From positions 1 through 64,000 of the forward strand of contig CAZPRY010000016.1 in assembly GCA_964589175.1 (NCBI GenBank): a DNA stretch of 64,000 bases, written 5' to 3'. The notes under the pieces were generated by a model. That model made no database searches and was not told the DNA's origin. It worked only from the letters and a program-made list of their open reading frames with translations. Positions 52,923-61,185 of the stretch are shown here, in pieces; position 1 is the first letter of the stretch, and each line of letters opens with the position of its first letter. The position numbers and the translations under genes are program-made. The DNA comes from CAZPRY01 sp964589175. Its GTDB lineage: Bacteria; Fidelibacterota; UBA2242.

Positions 52923-55832
52923 CTATTTCAACAGCGTCACTTTTTGGGTGGCGGTGCGGTCCCCATTTTTCAGGATGATAAAATAGATTCCCGACTGCAG
53001 CGGTTCCTGGGCGGCTGTCATCCCGTCCCAATAGAAATGATAACGCCCGGGTTGCGTCGATCCCATCGAGAGGGCGTAGACTTCGCGGCCGGTCACATCG
53101 ACAATTCGAACGGATGTCTCTCCCGCCCTGTCCAGTTCGAAGACCAGGTTGGTGCCGGGATTGAAGGGATTAGGATAATTCGGTTCCAGCCGGAATTCAT
53201 AGGCCATCGGTTCGGAATCGCCCTGTACCAATTGCGTGAGAATTCCGCCCTCCGGCATTTCCAATTCCCGGTCAGTGTAGAGGCGCAATTCGCCCGGACG
53301 CAGATAAAACGTATGCGCGCCGTCCGGGACATCCATCTGCTCACCGCGAAAATACTCGTACCATCTCCCGGAATGCGGAAACTGCAGGGTCGCCGTCTGC
53401 GCCACCACGTCGAAGTTTCCAAGGACCGCAGCGCACATGCCCTGATGGGTGAGAGTGATACTTTTAACCTCTTTATCCACATCCATGATCAGGCTGGTCT
53501 GATCGCTGAAGAAGACTTCCTGCTCGCGGCGCAGTTTGATCAGCGCCTGGAAAATTTTATACAGGTTCTCGCGATTCGGATGATGAGGATAGTCCCAGAC
53601 AATCGGCTTTTCGCCGAGACGGCTGTTGTAGTCGATCGAGAAGTCGTAGCCGACCTCTCCGAATTGCCAAATCATTTTGGGCCCCGGAATGGTGAAAAAA
53701 AACGGCGCCGCCAGTTTGATACGGTTCAACGCCGTCGGTAAATCCTTAACCTGATACACTCCGCTGCCGTTGCCGTATTGCAGGTTCTTGTACATCTGGC
53801 GCTCCTCGTCGTGGCTTTCCATATAGGTGACCAGGTTGGCGCGGGACCAGCCGCGTGTCCCGTAATAGGCCCAGGACAGGTCCGACTTCCCGTAGTCCGA
53901 ACCGGTTTTATGGTAGCCCATCGTGGCTTCATTGTAATTATCGGTCATCTTGCCCCAGAGCAGCATCCCGGCGTCGGCCAACTCCGTCTCTTCGCGGTTC
54001 TCGCCCAGGTGCTCCAGGATGATGTAGGCCTCCGGATCGAATTCCCGAATGCGATCAGCCATGCGTTTAAGCAGGGCGATCCTGGAAGCATTGTAATTGT
54101 AAAAATCGCCGGTCTGCATAAAACCCTTGGAAAGATCGAAACGGAAACCATCTACTTTATACTCCCTCAGCCAGAAGGCGTTCACACGATCGACAAAAGC
54201 CTGGGTTGCCGGGCTCTCGTGATTGAAATCGTAGCCTACATTGTAAGGATGTTTTTCGACGGGATTGAACCAGGGACTCTCGGGTGCCGGGCGCTTATTG
54301 GCCTGGTCCCAGTAGAGCCGCACCATCGGCGACTGGCCGAAGGAGTGGTTCAGCACCATATCCAGGATGACGGCAATCCCGCGCCGGTGGCACTCGTCGA
54401 TCAGGGCCTTCAAATCCCCGGCCGGGCCGTAATATTTATCGAGTGCGAAATAGAAAGAGGGATTATAGCCCCAGCTGGAATTGCCTTCAAATTCGTTGAC
54501 CGGCATCAGTTCGATGGCATTGACGCCCAAACGCTCTATATAATTCAACGTATCCTGCAATGTCTTAAAATCATGAGCCCGCAGGAAATCGCGCAGTAGA
54601 ATTTCATAGATGATCAGTTCCTCTTTATGCGGCCGCTGAAAGTCCATGCTCTGCCACTCGAATTCCGCTTCATCGATCTTCAATGTCGAAACAATCTCGG
54701 AAGTCTTGCCATCCGGGTAAGCCGGCAGGTTCGGGTAGGTGCTGCTCGTGATATACCGATCGTTCCAGGGATCGAGAACTGTATGTGTATACGGATCGGC
54801 AATGCGCAAGCTGCCGTCTACCAGGTACTGAAATCCGTATTCCTTATCCGGGTTCAAACCGGGAATCTCGAGCCACCAATAGACGCTGTCCGCATCGACT
54901 GTGTAACGCTGCATGAAATAGTCGGTGTCCACCCTCCAGTCATTAAAATCGCCGATTACGTAGACAAATTCCTTGTACGGCGCGAACAGGGTCAGGATCA
55001 GTCGGTCGTCATCGATGATATTGATTCCGCTACGGCAACCCATCGGCAGCGGTGCTTCGGAAACCGGCGGATTGACCACCACATAGAATGATATGCTATC
55101 CGTCTCTGCGGCCGTGCCGACTACAACCGCCGTGATTTCTATAGAACCCTGAATCTCCGTTGCGGGTAAAAAATCGTACACCAGCACCGTATCGGCCGCC
55201 TCGGCTTGCAGTTCACCATCGATAAATATCTGTAGTTTGTTGATCTGGGTGCCGATCGCCGCCGCTTTCAAAACAATCCGCACGGCCTCGCCGGCCTTGG
55301 CGAATACCGGCGAACGCAGGGGATCTCCGTAAGACAAATCGATTCGTGGCTCGTCGATAATCACAGTCAGTCCCGGCTCATACAGGTCCAGAAAGATATC
55401 TGCTCCGCCAATGTCCTTTCCTTCTCGCGAGCCGTCCGCGTTGCGAAAGACAAAAGCCAACTTCAGGATTTTCTCGCTGGCGGGGATATGCGCTCCGCTG
55501 CTGTGATCAACATAATAGTCGCGCGGATAGCCGATTGAAAGTTTCCACAGGTTACCGCTTACGCGCTCGAGTTTGTTTTTGGAGAGGTTGGCATTGCCGC
55601 TGCCGGGCCAGGGCGAGACCACGTATTTCCAGACGGTACTCTTATCCGTGATTACACCGGTATGAGCATAGACGTCGCCCGTAAAATCCTTCAACCCGGC
55701 GTTGCCCTGGGCAGCATCGAAATAGACTACGATCGCGTCGTTCTGCGTTGCAAATTCGGGATCGGACCAGACAACCGGAGCGCTCCGGACTATTTCGATC
55801 AATAAAAAGCAGAGAATCGATATTTTTTTCAT
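52923..55832 (-). CDS. Secreted alpha-amylase-family glycoside hydrolase with C-terminal sorting domain
   Basis: A 969-residue exported protein with a signal peptide (about 1-17). Two N-terminal beta domains (about 20-265) precede a CBM48/glycogen-branching-like domain (about 275-370) and a GH13 barrel (about 405-790): MPVNEFEGNSSWGYNP, VILDMVLNHSF, nucleophile D566 in DGFRFDLSKGF, acid/base E607 in YIILEHLGEN, and D675 in MESHDEERQ. A beta domain follows, then a type IX/FlgD-like sorting domain (about 885-969) with PNYPNPFNPGTN, RIVDVTGREVYALS, SGIYFIIL and a KVTLLK end. It likely cleaves extracellular alpha-glucans. The TrmB-type regulator and symporter upstream suggest a starch/maltodextrin use locus. 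Confidence 0.9.
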   Translation of the reverse strand: MKKISILCFLLIEIVRSAPVVWSDPEFATQNDAIVVYFDAAQGNAGLKDFTGDVYAHTGVITDKSTVWKYVVSPWPGSGNANLSKNKLERVSGNLWKLSIGYPRDYYVDHSSGAHIPASEKILKLAFVFRNADGSREGKDIGGADIFLDLYEPGLTVIIDEPRIDLSYGDPLRSPVFAKAGEAVRIVLKAAAIGTQINKLQIFIDGELQAEAADTVLVYDFLPATEIQGSIEITAVVVGTAAETDSISFYVVVNPPVSEAPLPMGCRSGINIIDDDRLILTLFAPYKEFVYVIGDFNDWRVDTDYFMQRYTVDADSVYWWLEIPGLNPDKEYGFQYLVDGSLRIADPYTHTVLDPWNDRYITSSTYPNLPAYPDGKTSEIVSTLKIDEAEFEWQSMDFQRPHKEELIIYEILLRDFLRAHDFKTLQDTLNYIERLGVNAIELMPVNEFEGNSSWGYNPSFYFALDKYYGPAGDLKALIDECHRRGIAVILDMVLNHSFGQSPMVRLYWDQANKRPAPESPWFNPVEKHPYNVGYDFNHESPATQAFVDRVNAFWLREYKVDGFRFDLSKGFMQTGDFYNYNASRIALLKRMADRIREFDPEAYIILEHLGENREETELADAGMLLWGKMTDNYNEATMGYHKTGSDYGKSDLSWAYYGTRGWSRANLVTYMESHDEERQMYKNLQYGNGSGVYQVKDLPTALNRIKLAAPFFFTIPGPKMIWQFGEVGYDFSIDYNSRLGEKPIVWDYPHHPNRENLYKIFQALIKLRREQEVFFSDQTSLIMDVDKEVKSITLTHQGMCAAVLGNFDVVAQTATLQFPHSGRWYEYFRGEQMDVPDGAHTFYLRPGELRLYTDRELEMPEGGILTQLVQGDSEPMAYEFRLEPNYPNPFNPGTNLVFELDRAGETSVRIVDVTGREVYALSMGSTQPGRYHFYWDGMTAAQEPLQSGIYFIILKNGDRTATQKVTLLK

Positions 55833-55922
55833 TCTATCAACCTGCGGATTTCATGGATTTAGCATTACTGCGGCTGGCTATCCGGCGGGATAAAAGGATC
55901 ACCCCGCAAGTCAGTAAACGCG

Positions 55923-56735
55923 TCACCCGATACTTTTACGAATCATTTGTTCGAGATAATCGTTTTTCTCCGGCATGAGTTTCTCAACGGTTTTACTGAC
56001 ATTCAGTTTTTTGCGCTGCCCGAAGAGCGTAATGTCGAGAATGATGTAATTGGTCGCAATACTGAGGACGGCTTTGTTCTGCGTCCAGATTGCCTGCTCG
56101 TCGACTTCGATGTTGGCGGGTCCCATGATGAGCTCCCGCCCATCCACGACCAGAATGATCTTATGATCCCAGATGCGAACCAGTTTCTCCTCGGGGATGC
56201 CGTAAGAGAATACCTTTCCGAATTTCTGATCGATATCCGTAAAGGAGAAAATAACGATTTCCACTCCGCGGCGTTTGGCCGCCAGAAGCGCTTTCTCGAG
56301 TTGCTTGATTTCCCGGCTCCACCCGGAGATATAGATGGTCTGAGCAGCATCCCGGATCAGCGCGTCGCAGGTCTGGACCAGGGACTCATAGCCGTTGATA
56401 TTCCAGAAGCCCTCATTCTCAGGCCGGCTGTTGAACATTGCCAGTTCTTTCTTCAGGGAAGATAATCGCGATGAAAAATCCGTCGCCAGGCGCGAAAACA
56501 GTTGCTTGGGCGAGAGCGGAATATATTTACGTGGTTTCTCGTGAATGGAGATCACCACTCCGCGCGCCTCCAGTTTGCGTAAAACGGCATAGATCACCGA
56601 CCTTGGGACCTCGACTTCCTTGCTCACCTCGTATCCGGTCGCCGGATTGTGATTAAGGAGTCCCAGGTAGGTCTTGGCCTCGTAGGAGGTGAATCCCAAT
56701 CGAACCATACGATTTACTAAATCATCTGGTAACAT
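55923..56735 (-). CDS. TrmB-family transcriptional regulator
   Basis: A 270-residue protein. N-terminal winged helix (about 1-75): LGFTSYEAKTYLGLLNHNPATGYEVSKEVEVPRSVIYAVLRKLEARGVV. The middle and C-terminal part has the TrmB effector-domain pattern (phospholipase D-like fold, no HKD catalytic pair): DAAQTIYISGWSREIKQLEKALLAAKRRGVEIVIFSF, then VVDGRELIMGPANIE. TrmB-like regulators respond to sugars. It lies in tandem with the amylase gene 90 nt downstream and the symporter gene upstream, so it probably controls this locus. Confidence 0.88.
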   Translation of the reverse strand: MLPDDLVNRMVRLGFTSYEAKTYLGLLNHNPATGYEVSKEVEVPRSVIYAVLRKLEARGVVISIHEKPRKYIPLSPKQLFSRLATDFSSRLSSLKKELAMFNSRPENEGFWNINGYESLVQTCDALIRDAAQTIYISGWSREIKQLEKALLAAKRRGVEIVIFSFTDIDQKFGKVFSYGIPEEKLVRIWDHKIILVVDGRELIMGPANIEVDEQAIWTQNKAVLSIATNYIILDITLFGQRKKLNVSKTVEKLMPEKNDYLEQMIRKSIG

Positions 56736-56862
56736 TTACCGTAATCTCCCTGTATAATTCCGTTGTCTCTTATCGTTCCGAATCGCCGGCTCCCGAAAGA
56801 ATCGTCGATAAAAGCCAAGACCGATTCGGGATTCAATCTGACCTCCTGCCGACCATGCACGA

Positions 56863-58671
56863 CTAATCTTCCTTAACCTCCGTGGATAAATGCCTGAACC
56901 ATGAGAAATAAAGGATTATCGACAGAACGATTACTACCGTCAGCAGAATGGCAAAGGTATCGAAGCGTTTCATAACCAGCACCAACCACATCATGAACAG
57001 GCAAACCTGCCATGGCACAGCTATAAAAGTCGAGAAGATATCACGCCGGTTTTCTGCTTTTACCTGGCTCCTGAATTTATCCGAGAAATGCGCGCGGACG
57101 GGATTCCAGAAACCAAAAGGACGGGTAACCTTGTAAAAATTTTGCAGCACCTTGTCATCTGTCGGCTGCGTCAGAAATGTGCCGATAATGGTTCCCGCCA
57201 GGGCCATTCCAGCCGCAAACAGGAAGGCGAAATATTCCTCGGTTCCTTCCGGCATCACCAGTTTCCAGATGATCGAAGCCAGCATACCGCTAGCCATACC
57301 GATGGCGTAGCCATAGCCGTTCAGTCGCCACCAATACCAGCGAATCAGTTGCGGAATGATCAATCCCGCCCCGATGCTCATCGTGATCCAGCCCCAAATT
57401 TCGTTGATATTACGGATAAACAGCATCATGACCAGTCCCACCAGAATGATCAGGATGGAGGCGCTGTAACTCTGCGTCATTTGCTTTTTATCAGAAGCCT
57501 TGGGATTGATATAAACAAGGTAGATATCCTTGACCCAGTAGGCCGCCCCGGCATTCACGGTCGAATCGAAAGTCGACATAGCCGCGGCCATCAACCCGGC
57601 TACGAGGAAACCTTTGACGCCGATCGGTAATTGGCTCACCACCAGCGGTAAAACCATTTCCGGGTCATGCACCTGGCCCGCCAAAGACACACCCCAGACC
57701 GCCAGCGCGCCGATAAAGGGCCAGCGAAAGGAGAGCAGAAAGGTCCAGAAAAGGGAGAGCAATCCGGCTTCCCGGTCGCTTTTAGCCGCGAAATAGCGCT
57801 GGATCATGTAGCCGCCGGTGCCGCCGCTGCCTTCGATCACGACCTTGAAAATATAGAACATGATTGCGATCCCGAATAAATTGTACATCGAGTAGAGGCT
57901 CGCCGAATCCATTCCCAGCTTCCAGTGCGGCAGTACGCTCGTCCACTCTTTATAATTCGTCGCAAATGACTTGAAGCCGCCGCCCGCGACTTCACGAATC
58001 GGCATGGATACCGCGAACTGTTCCGGCAAATGAATCCCAAAAGATTTGGTAACGACAAAGATGATCGCCAGAAAAATGAGGGTTCCCTGAAATACGTCGG
58101 TCCAAACGACTCCGTAAAACCCCGACGCAACCGTATAGATGGAGGCAATCAGAATCAGTATCGAAGCCGCCCAGAATTCCGACGGCAAGCCCAGCCAGGC
58201 ATGAATTCCGAGAATCCTGTCCAAAAATTTCCCGCCGCCGATGGCAAAATAGGTGATCATCGCCACTGTCACGATGATAGAGGTGATGGCGGTGATCAGG
58301 CGCGCCAGCCGTCCTTCACGGTCATCCCCGAATCGGAATTGCATCCATTCTGCGAGGGTCATCACGTTCGCGCGACGGTTCCATTTGCCCATGAAAATCA
58401 TCAAAAACGCCATGATCAGCGTGACGCCGCCCCGGATTTCGATATAGAATCCCTTCGAACCCAGCGCATAAATCAGCGCTACGATGATCATGGTCCCGCT
58501 GATATCCAGGTTCGAGGCCATTCCGGAAGCTCCGAGCACCCACCAGGGCAGGTTGCGGTTCCCCAGGAAATAGGAATCGATCCCATTCGAAGCTTTACGC
58601 TGAAAATAGAGGCCGACGATAACCAGCCCGACGATATACACAAATACGATCGCGAAATCAATAAAAGTCAT
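56863..58671 (-). CDS. Sodium:solute symporter (SSS family), possible sugar transporter
   Basis: A 602-residue protein with about 13-15 membrane helices, longer than the other symporter at 51490 by a C-terminal extension. Motifs: GIDSYFLGNRNLPWWVLGASGMASNLDISGTMII near the start, MTLAEWMQFRFGDDREG, ASGFYGVVWTDVFQGTLIFL, MIQRYFAAKSDREAGL and the sodium-site helix GLMAAAMSTFDSTVNAGAAYWVKDIY. The N-terminal signature matches SSS members of the sugar/inositol type. Upstream of the TrmB-type regulator and amylase in the same direction; a role in uptake of starch breakdown products is inferred. Confidence 0.88.
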   Translation of the reverse strand: MTFIDFAIVFVYIVGLVIVGLYFQRKASNGIDSYFLGNRNLPWWVLGASGMASNLDISGTMIIVALIYALGSKGFYIEIRGGVTLIMAFLMIFMGKWNRRANVMTLAEWMQFRFGDDREGRLARLITAITSIIVTVAMITYFAIGGGKFLDRILGIHAWLGLPSEFWAASILILIASIYTVASGFYGVVWTDVFQGTLIFLAIIFVVTKSFGIHLPEQFAVSMPIREVAGGGFKSFATNYKEWTSVLPHWKLGMDSASLYSMYNLFGIAIMFYIFKVVIEGSGGTGGYMIQRYFAAKSDREAGLLSLFWTFLLSFRWPFIGALAVWGVSLAGQVHDPEMVLPLVVSQLPIGVKGFLVAGLMAAAMSTFDSTVNAGAAYWVKDIYLVYINPKASDKKQMTQSYSASILIILVGLVMMLFIRNINEIWGWITMSIGAGLIIPQLIRWYWWRLNGYGYAIGMASGMLASIIWKLVMPEGTEEYFAFLFAAGMALAGTIIGTFLTQPTDDKVLQNFYKVTRPFGFWNPVRAHFSDKFRSQVKAENRRDIFSTFIAVPWQVCLFMMWLVLVMKRFDTFAILLTVVIVLSIILYFSWFRHLSTEVKED

Positions 58672-58746
58672 GAATTACTCCCCGATTGTAATTTCCATTT
58701 CATCAAATGAGGTTCACTATTTCTCTCAGTAAACTAAGCGTTTAAA

Positions 58747-60144
58747 TCAACGGTAAAGTTCCTGTAACCGATCATCAAAAATCCGGACCGCGGTTTGCGT
58801 TCGATGGTCCTGCAGATATTCAGCCCGCCGCTTGCGCCATTGCTGCAGGCGGTACAGGTAGACATCTTCATCCGTAAAATTAGCGCGCCTCTCCACGGGC
58901 GTATCCTCGAACAACAGCTGCGTCTCCGCCCGGGCCAGCCAGTCATTGGAACGCAGCCGCACCTGTGCGCGCACCTCCGGCCGGCGGTCCAACCCTTCCC
59001 GGTAAGCCTTCTGCGCCAGGATGTCATTGCGCAGGGCAAAGGCCACGGCCTTGTCCATTTCATACAAAACAAACTGAACCGGCAATTCCGGTATGCGTTT
59101 CACGAAATCGGCGACCGTCCACTCGCCGCCTCGGTAATGAATCAGCGTATCCTGCAGCAGGTCGGACAGGCGCAGGCTTATTTTACCCAGTTCATTGGCC
59201 GGAATCTTTTGGAGCTGTAAATCCTCGGGATAAAGCACATCCCGGTAATAGCTTTTAATTTGCGCGGCCACCAATCGCAGAAGCGGCACATTGAGCTGCA
59301 AGTGCTGATCCCGCATATAATTTGACAGGTAGCCCGCCAGTTTCTCCTCGCCGTAGATGCGCTGCAATTTGGGGCGTTCTTTGACGCAGAAATGCTCATA
59401 ATCAAGCCGGGATGGAATCAGGTCACGCCGGATGGCCTCAAGCTTGACGATATGCCAGCCGAATTTGCTCTGAAACGGTTTCGAAATTCCGCCCTCCTGC
59501 AACTGATAGAGGACATTCTCAAACTGCAAATCGGTATCGCCCCAGGAAATCCATCCCAGCAGCCCACCATTGCGCTGCAACGTGGAATCCCGGAATACCT
59601 CGGACGCCAGCTGCTCGAAAGTAGATCCCTGCGATGTCAATTTGCGATATAACACTTCGATTGCCTGCCGGTCCTTAGCATAGAGGTGCCGCGCCAGGCG
59701 GCTCTCCCGGGAGCGCCGGAAGGCTTCCCGCAGCTGGTTCTCATCGACTTCGATCCCTTCCCGAATCCGATCGAACTGCAGTTCGCGCATGGCCTCGCGT
59801 TCGGCCATCTCGCGTTGATAGCGAAATACGGCCAGAGTATCCAGATGCTCCATCCGGGCGGTTTGGGCCAGCAGGTATGCATCGGTCATCTGTTGTAAAT
59901 GCATCCTTCGGTTTTCCGGACTATCCGCCTGCGAAGATCGCAGCATAGCCAGCTCATAAGATTTTTTAAACTGAAACACCGTAATCGTATCCTCGCCGAT
60001 GATCGCCAGCGCCTTCTGATCTGCATTCGGTACCGGTTTTTCGGTTCGCGAACAGGTCGGAACCATTAAAAGCCAAAGCAGCGGGATCACAAACCAGATA
60101 ACACTGCCGATCTTCCGCTGTTTTACGTTCGCTAGGTTTTTCAC
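58747..60144 (-). CDS. SurA-like peptidyl-prolyl isomerase lipoprotein
   Basis: A 465-residue protein with a signal peptide and a lipobox-like MVPTC (about residue 31). N-terminal chaperone helices (residues about 45-145, including DQKALAIIGEDTITVFQFKKSY), then a parvulin domain (about 148-260) with RHLYAKDRQAIEVLYRKL, GLLGWISWGDTD and GWHIVKLEAIRRD. The C-terminal part is a second chaperone lobe. It should help fold outer-membrane or secreted proteins. Its start overlaps the stop of the PorV-like gene by 4 nt (ATGA), so the two are co-translated. Confidence 0.85.
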   Translation of the reverse strand: MKNLANVKQRKIGSVIWFVIPLLWLLMVPTCSRTEKPVPNADQKALAIIGEDTITVFQFKKSYELAMLRSSQADSPENRRMHLQQMTDAYLLAQTARMEHLDTLAVFRYQREMAEREAMRELQFDRIREGIEVDENQLREAFRRSRESRLARHLYAKDRQAIEVLYRKLTSQGSTFEQLASEVFRDSTLQRNGGLLGWISWGDTDLQFENVLYQLQEGGISKPFQSKFGWHIVKLEAIRRDLIPSRLDYEHFCVKERPKLQRIYGEEKLAGYLSNYMRDQHLQLNVPLLRLVAAQIKSYYRDVLYPEDLQLQKIPANELGKISLRLSDLLQDTLIHYRGGEWTVADFVKRIPELPVQFVLYEMDKAVAFALRNDILAQKAYREGLDRRPEVRAQVRLRSNDWLARAETQLLFEDTPVERRANFTDEDVYLYRLQQWRKRRAEYLQDHRTQTAVRIFDDRLQELYR

Positions 60145-61163
60145 TTGAAATTGATACTCGTTGCAAAATGATGGACATCGGTCAGGTGATCGAATCCCTG
60201 GAAAGCATAATCGAACTGAATCGCGAGATTCGAACGCATTCTGAAAACTACTCCCGTGCCGAAGGTCAGGCCCTGTTCTTTGTAATCACCCTGGAACATA
60301 TTCTTCCAACCAGCCCGCAACGAAAAAAGATCGTACAGCGTGTATTCGACACCCAGGTTGGCCATTTTGACGTTGTCGCTGGGATAGACGCCGTCGGCGG
60401 CCAGCCAGACTTTGTGATTTTTGGTATCCATGACTGGCATCGCCGCCCCGATCCGGAAAACCAGCGGCATGTTCCATTGGTCGGTCCGCAGTTCGGAGAT
60501 GATCTTCTCGTTATTGCCGTAGATCGATTCATCGATGTCATGAAAGGCAAAGAGGTCGCGACCGGTCATCTGCATCTTGCTGCCGAAATTATTGATGCTG
60601 ATCCCGAGACGCATATCGTTAAAACGCGTGATGTACAGGGTACCGACATCCAGCGCCAGCCCTTCAGCCTTCTCGTTATAGATCGACTGGGCGATATATT
60701 TCACTGTCGCGCCGATACTGAACCGATCGGTCAGGTTCCGCGCAAAAGAGAGTCCCAGCGAGATATCGTTGGCCGAGAAAACTTCACCTGTGCCGTAAGG
60801 ATTTTCAATCGTGGTCACCTGCATTTCGCCGTAGTCTACGAAAGTCACGCTGACACCCAATGCGCCCACGGCCGGCAGTTGATAAATCACCGAAGCGTAC
60901 TGGATATTGATGTCGGCAAACCAGTTCAAATAACTAAAATAGGCGGAATTCTTCTCGCTCCGCGAGATCGAACCAACATTCCACAAGATGCCCGATCCGT
61001 CATCCGAGACGCCCCCGAAGGCTGCTCCCATCGCCACCGCTTTGGCGCCGATTTCAAGACCCAGAAAAGGCGCCGCCGAAGTGCCGACCTTACTCTGCGC
61101 GGATACCGTCTGCATCGACAGCAGGGCCGCTAAGGCCAAATAAATGATAGATGCTCGTTTCAT
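60141..61163 (-). CDS. PorV/PorQ-family outer-membrane protein
   Basis: A 340-residue protein with a signal peptide ending near VSAQSKVG. Typical start of this beta-barrel family: GLEIGAKAVAMGAAFGGVSDDGSGILWNVGSI, then YFSYLNWFADINIQYASVIY and repeated strands; terminal FATSINFK. PorV shuttles cargo proteins with type IX C-terminal domains. Between the SurA-like gene and a large secreted protein with such a domain, so a role in export of that protein is a reasonable inference. Confidence 0.85.
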   Translation of the reverse strand: MKRASIIYLALAALLSMQTVSAQSKVGTSAAPFLGLEIGAKAVAMGAAFGGVSDDGSGILWNVGSISRSEKNSAYFSYLNWFADINIQYASVIYQLPAVGALGVSVTFVDYGEMQVTTIENPYGTGEVFSANDISLGLSFARNLTDRFSIGATVKYIAQSIYNEKAEGLALDVGTLYITRFNDMRLGISINNFGSKMQMTGRDLFAFHDIDESIYGNNEKIISELRTDQWNMPLVFRIGAAMPVMDTKNHKVWLAADGVYPSDNVKMANLGVEYTLYDLFSLRAGWKNMFQGDYKEQGLTFGTGVVFRMRSNLAIQFDYAFQGFDHLTDVHHFATSINFK

Positions 61164-61185
61164 CTTCTATGTCCTTTGTTTTAGT

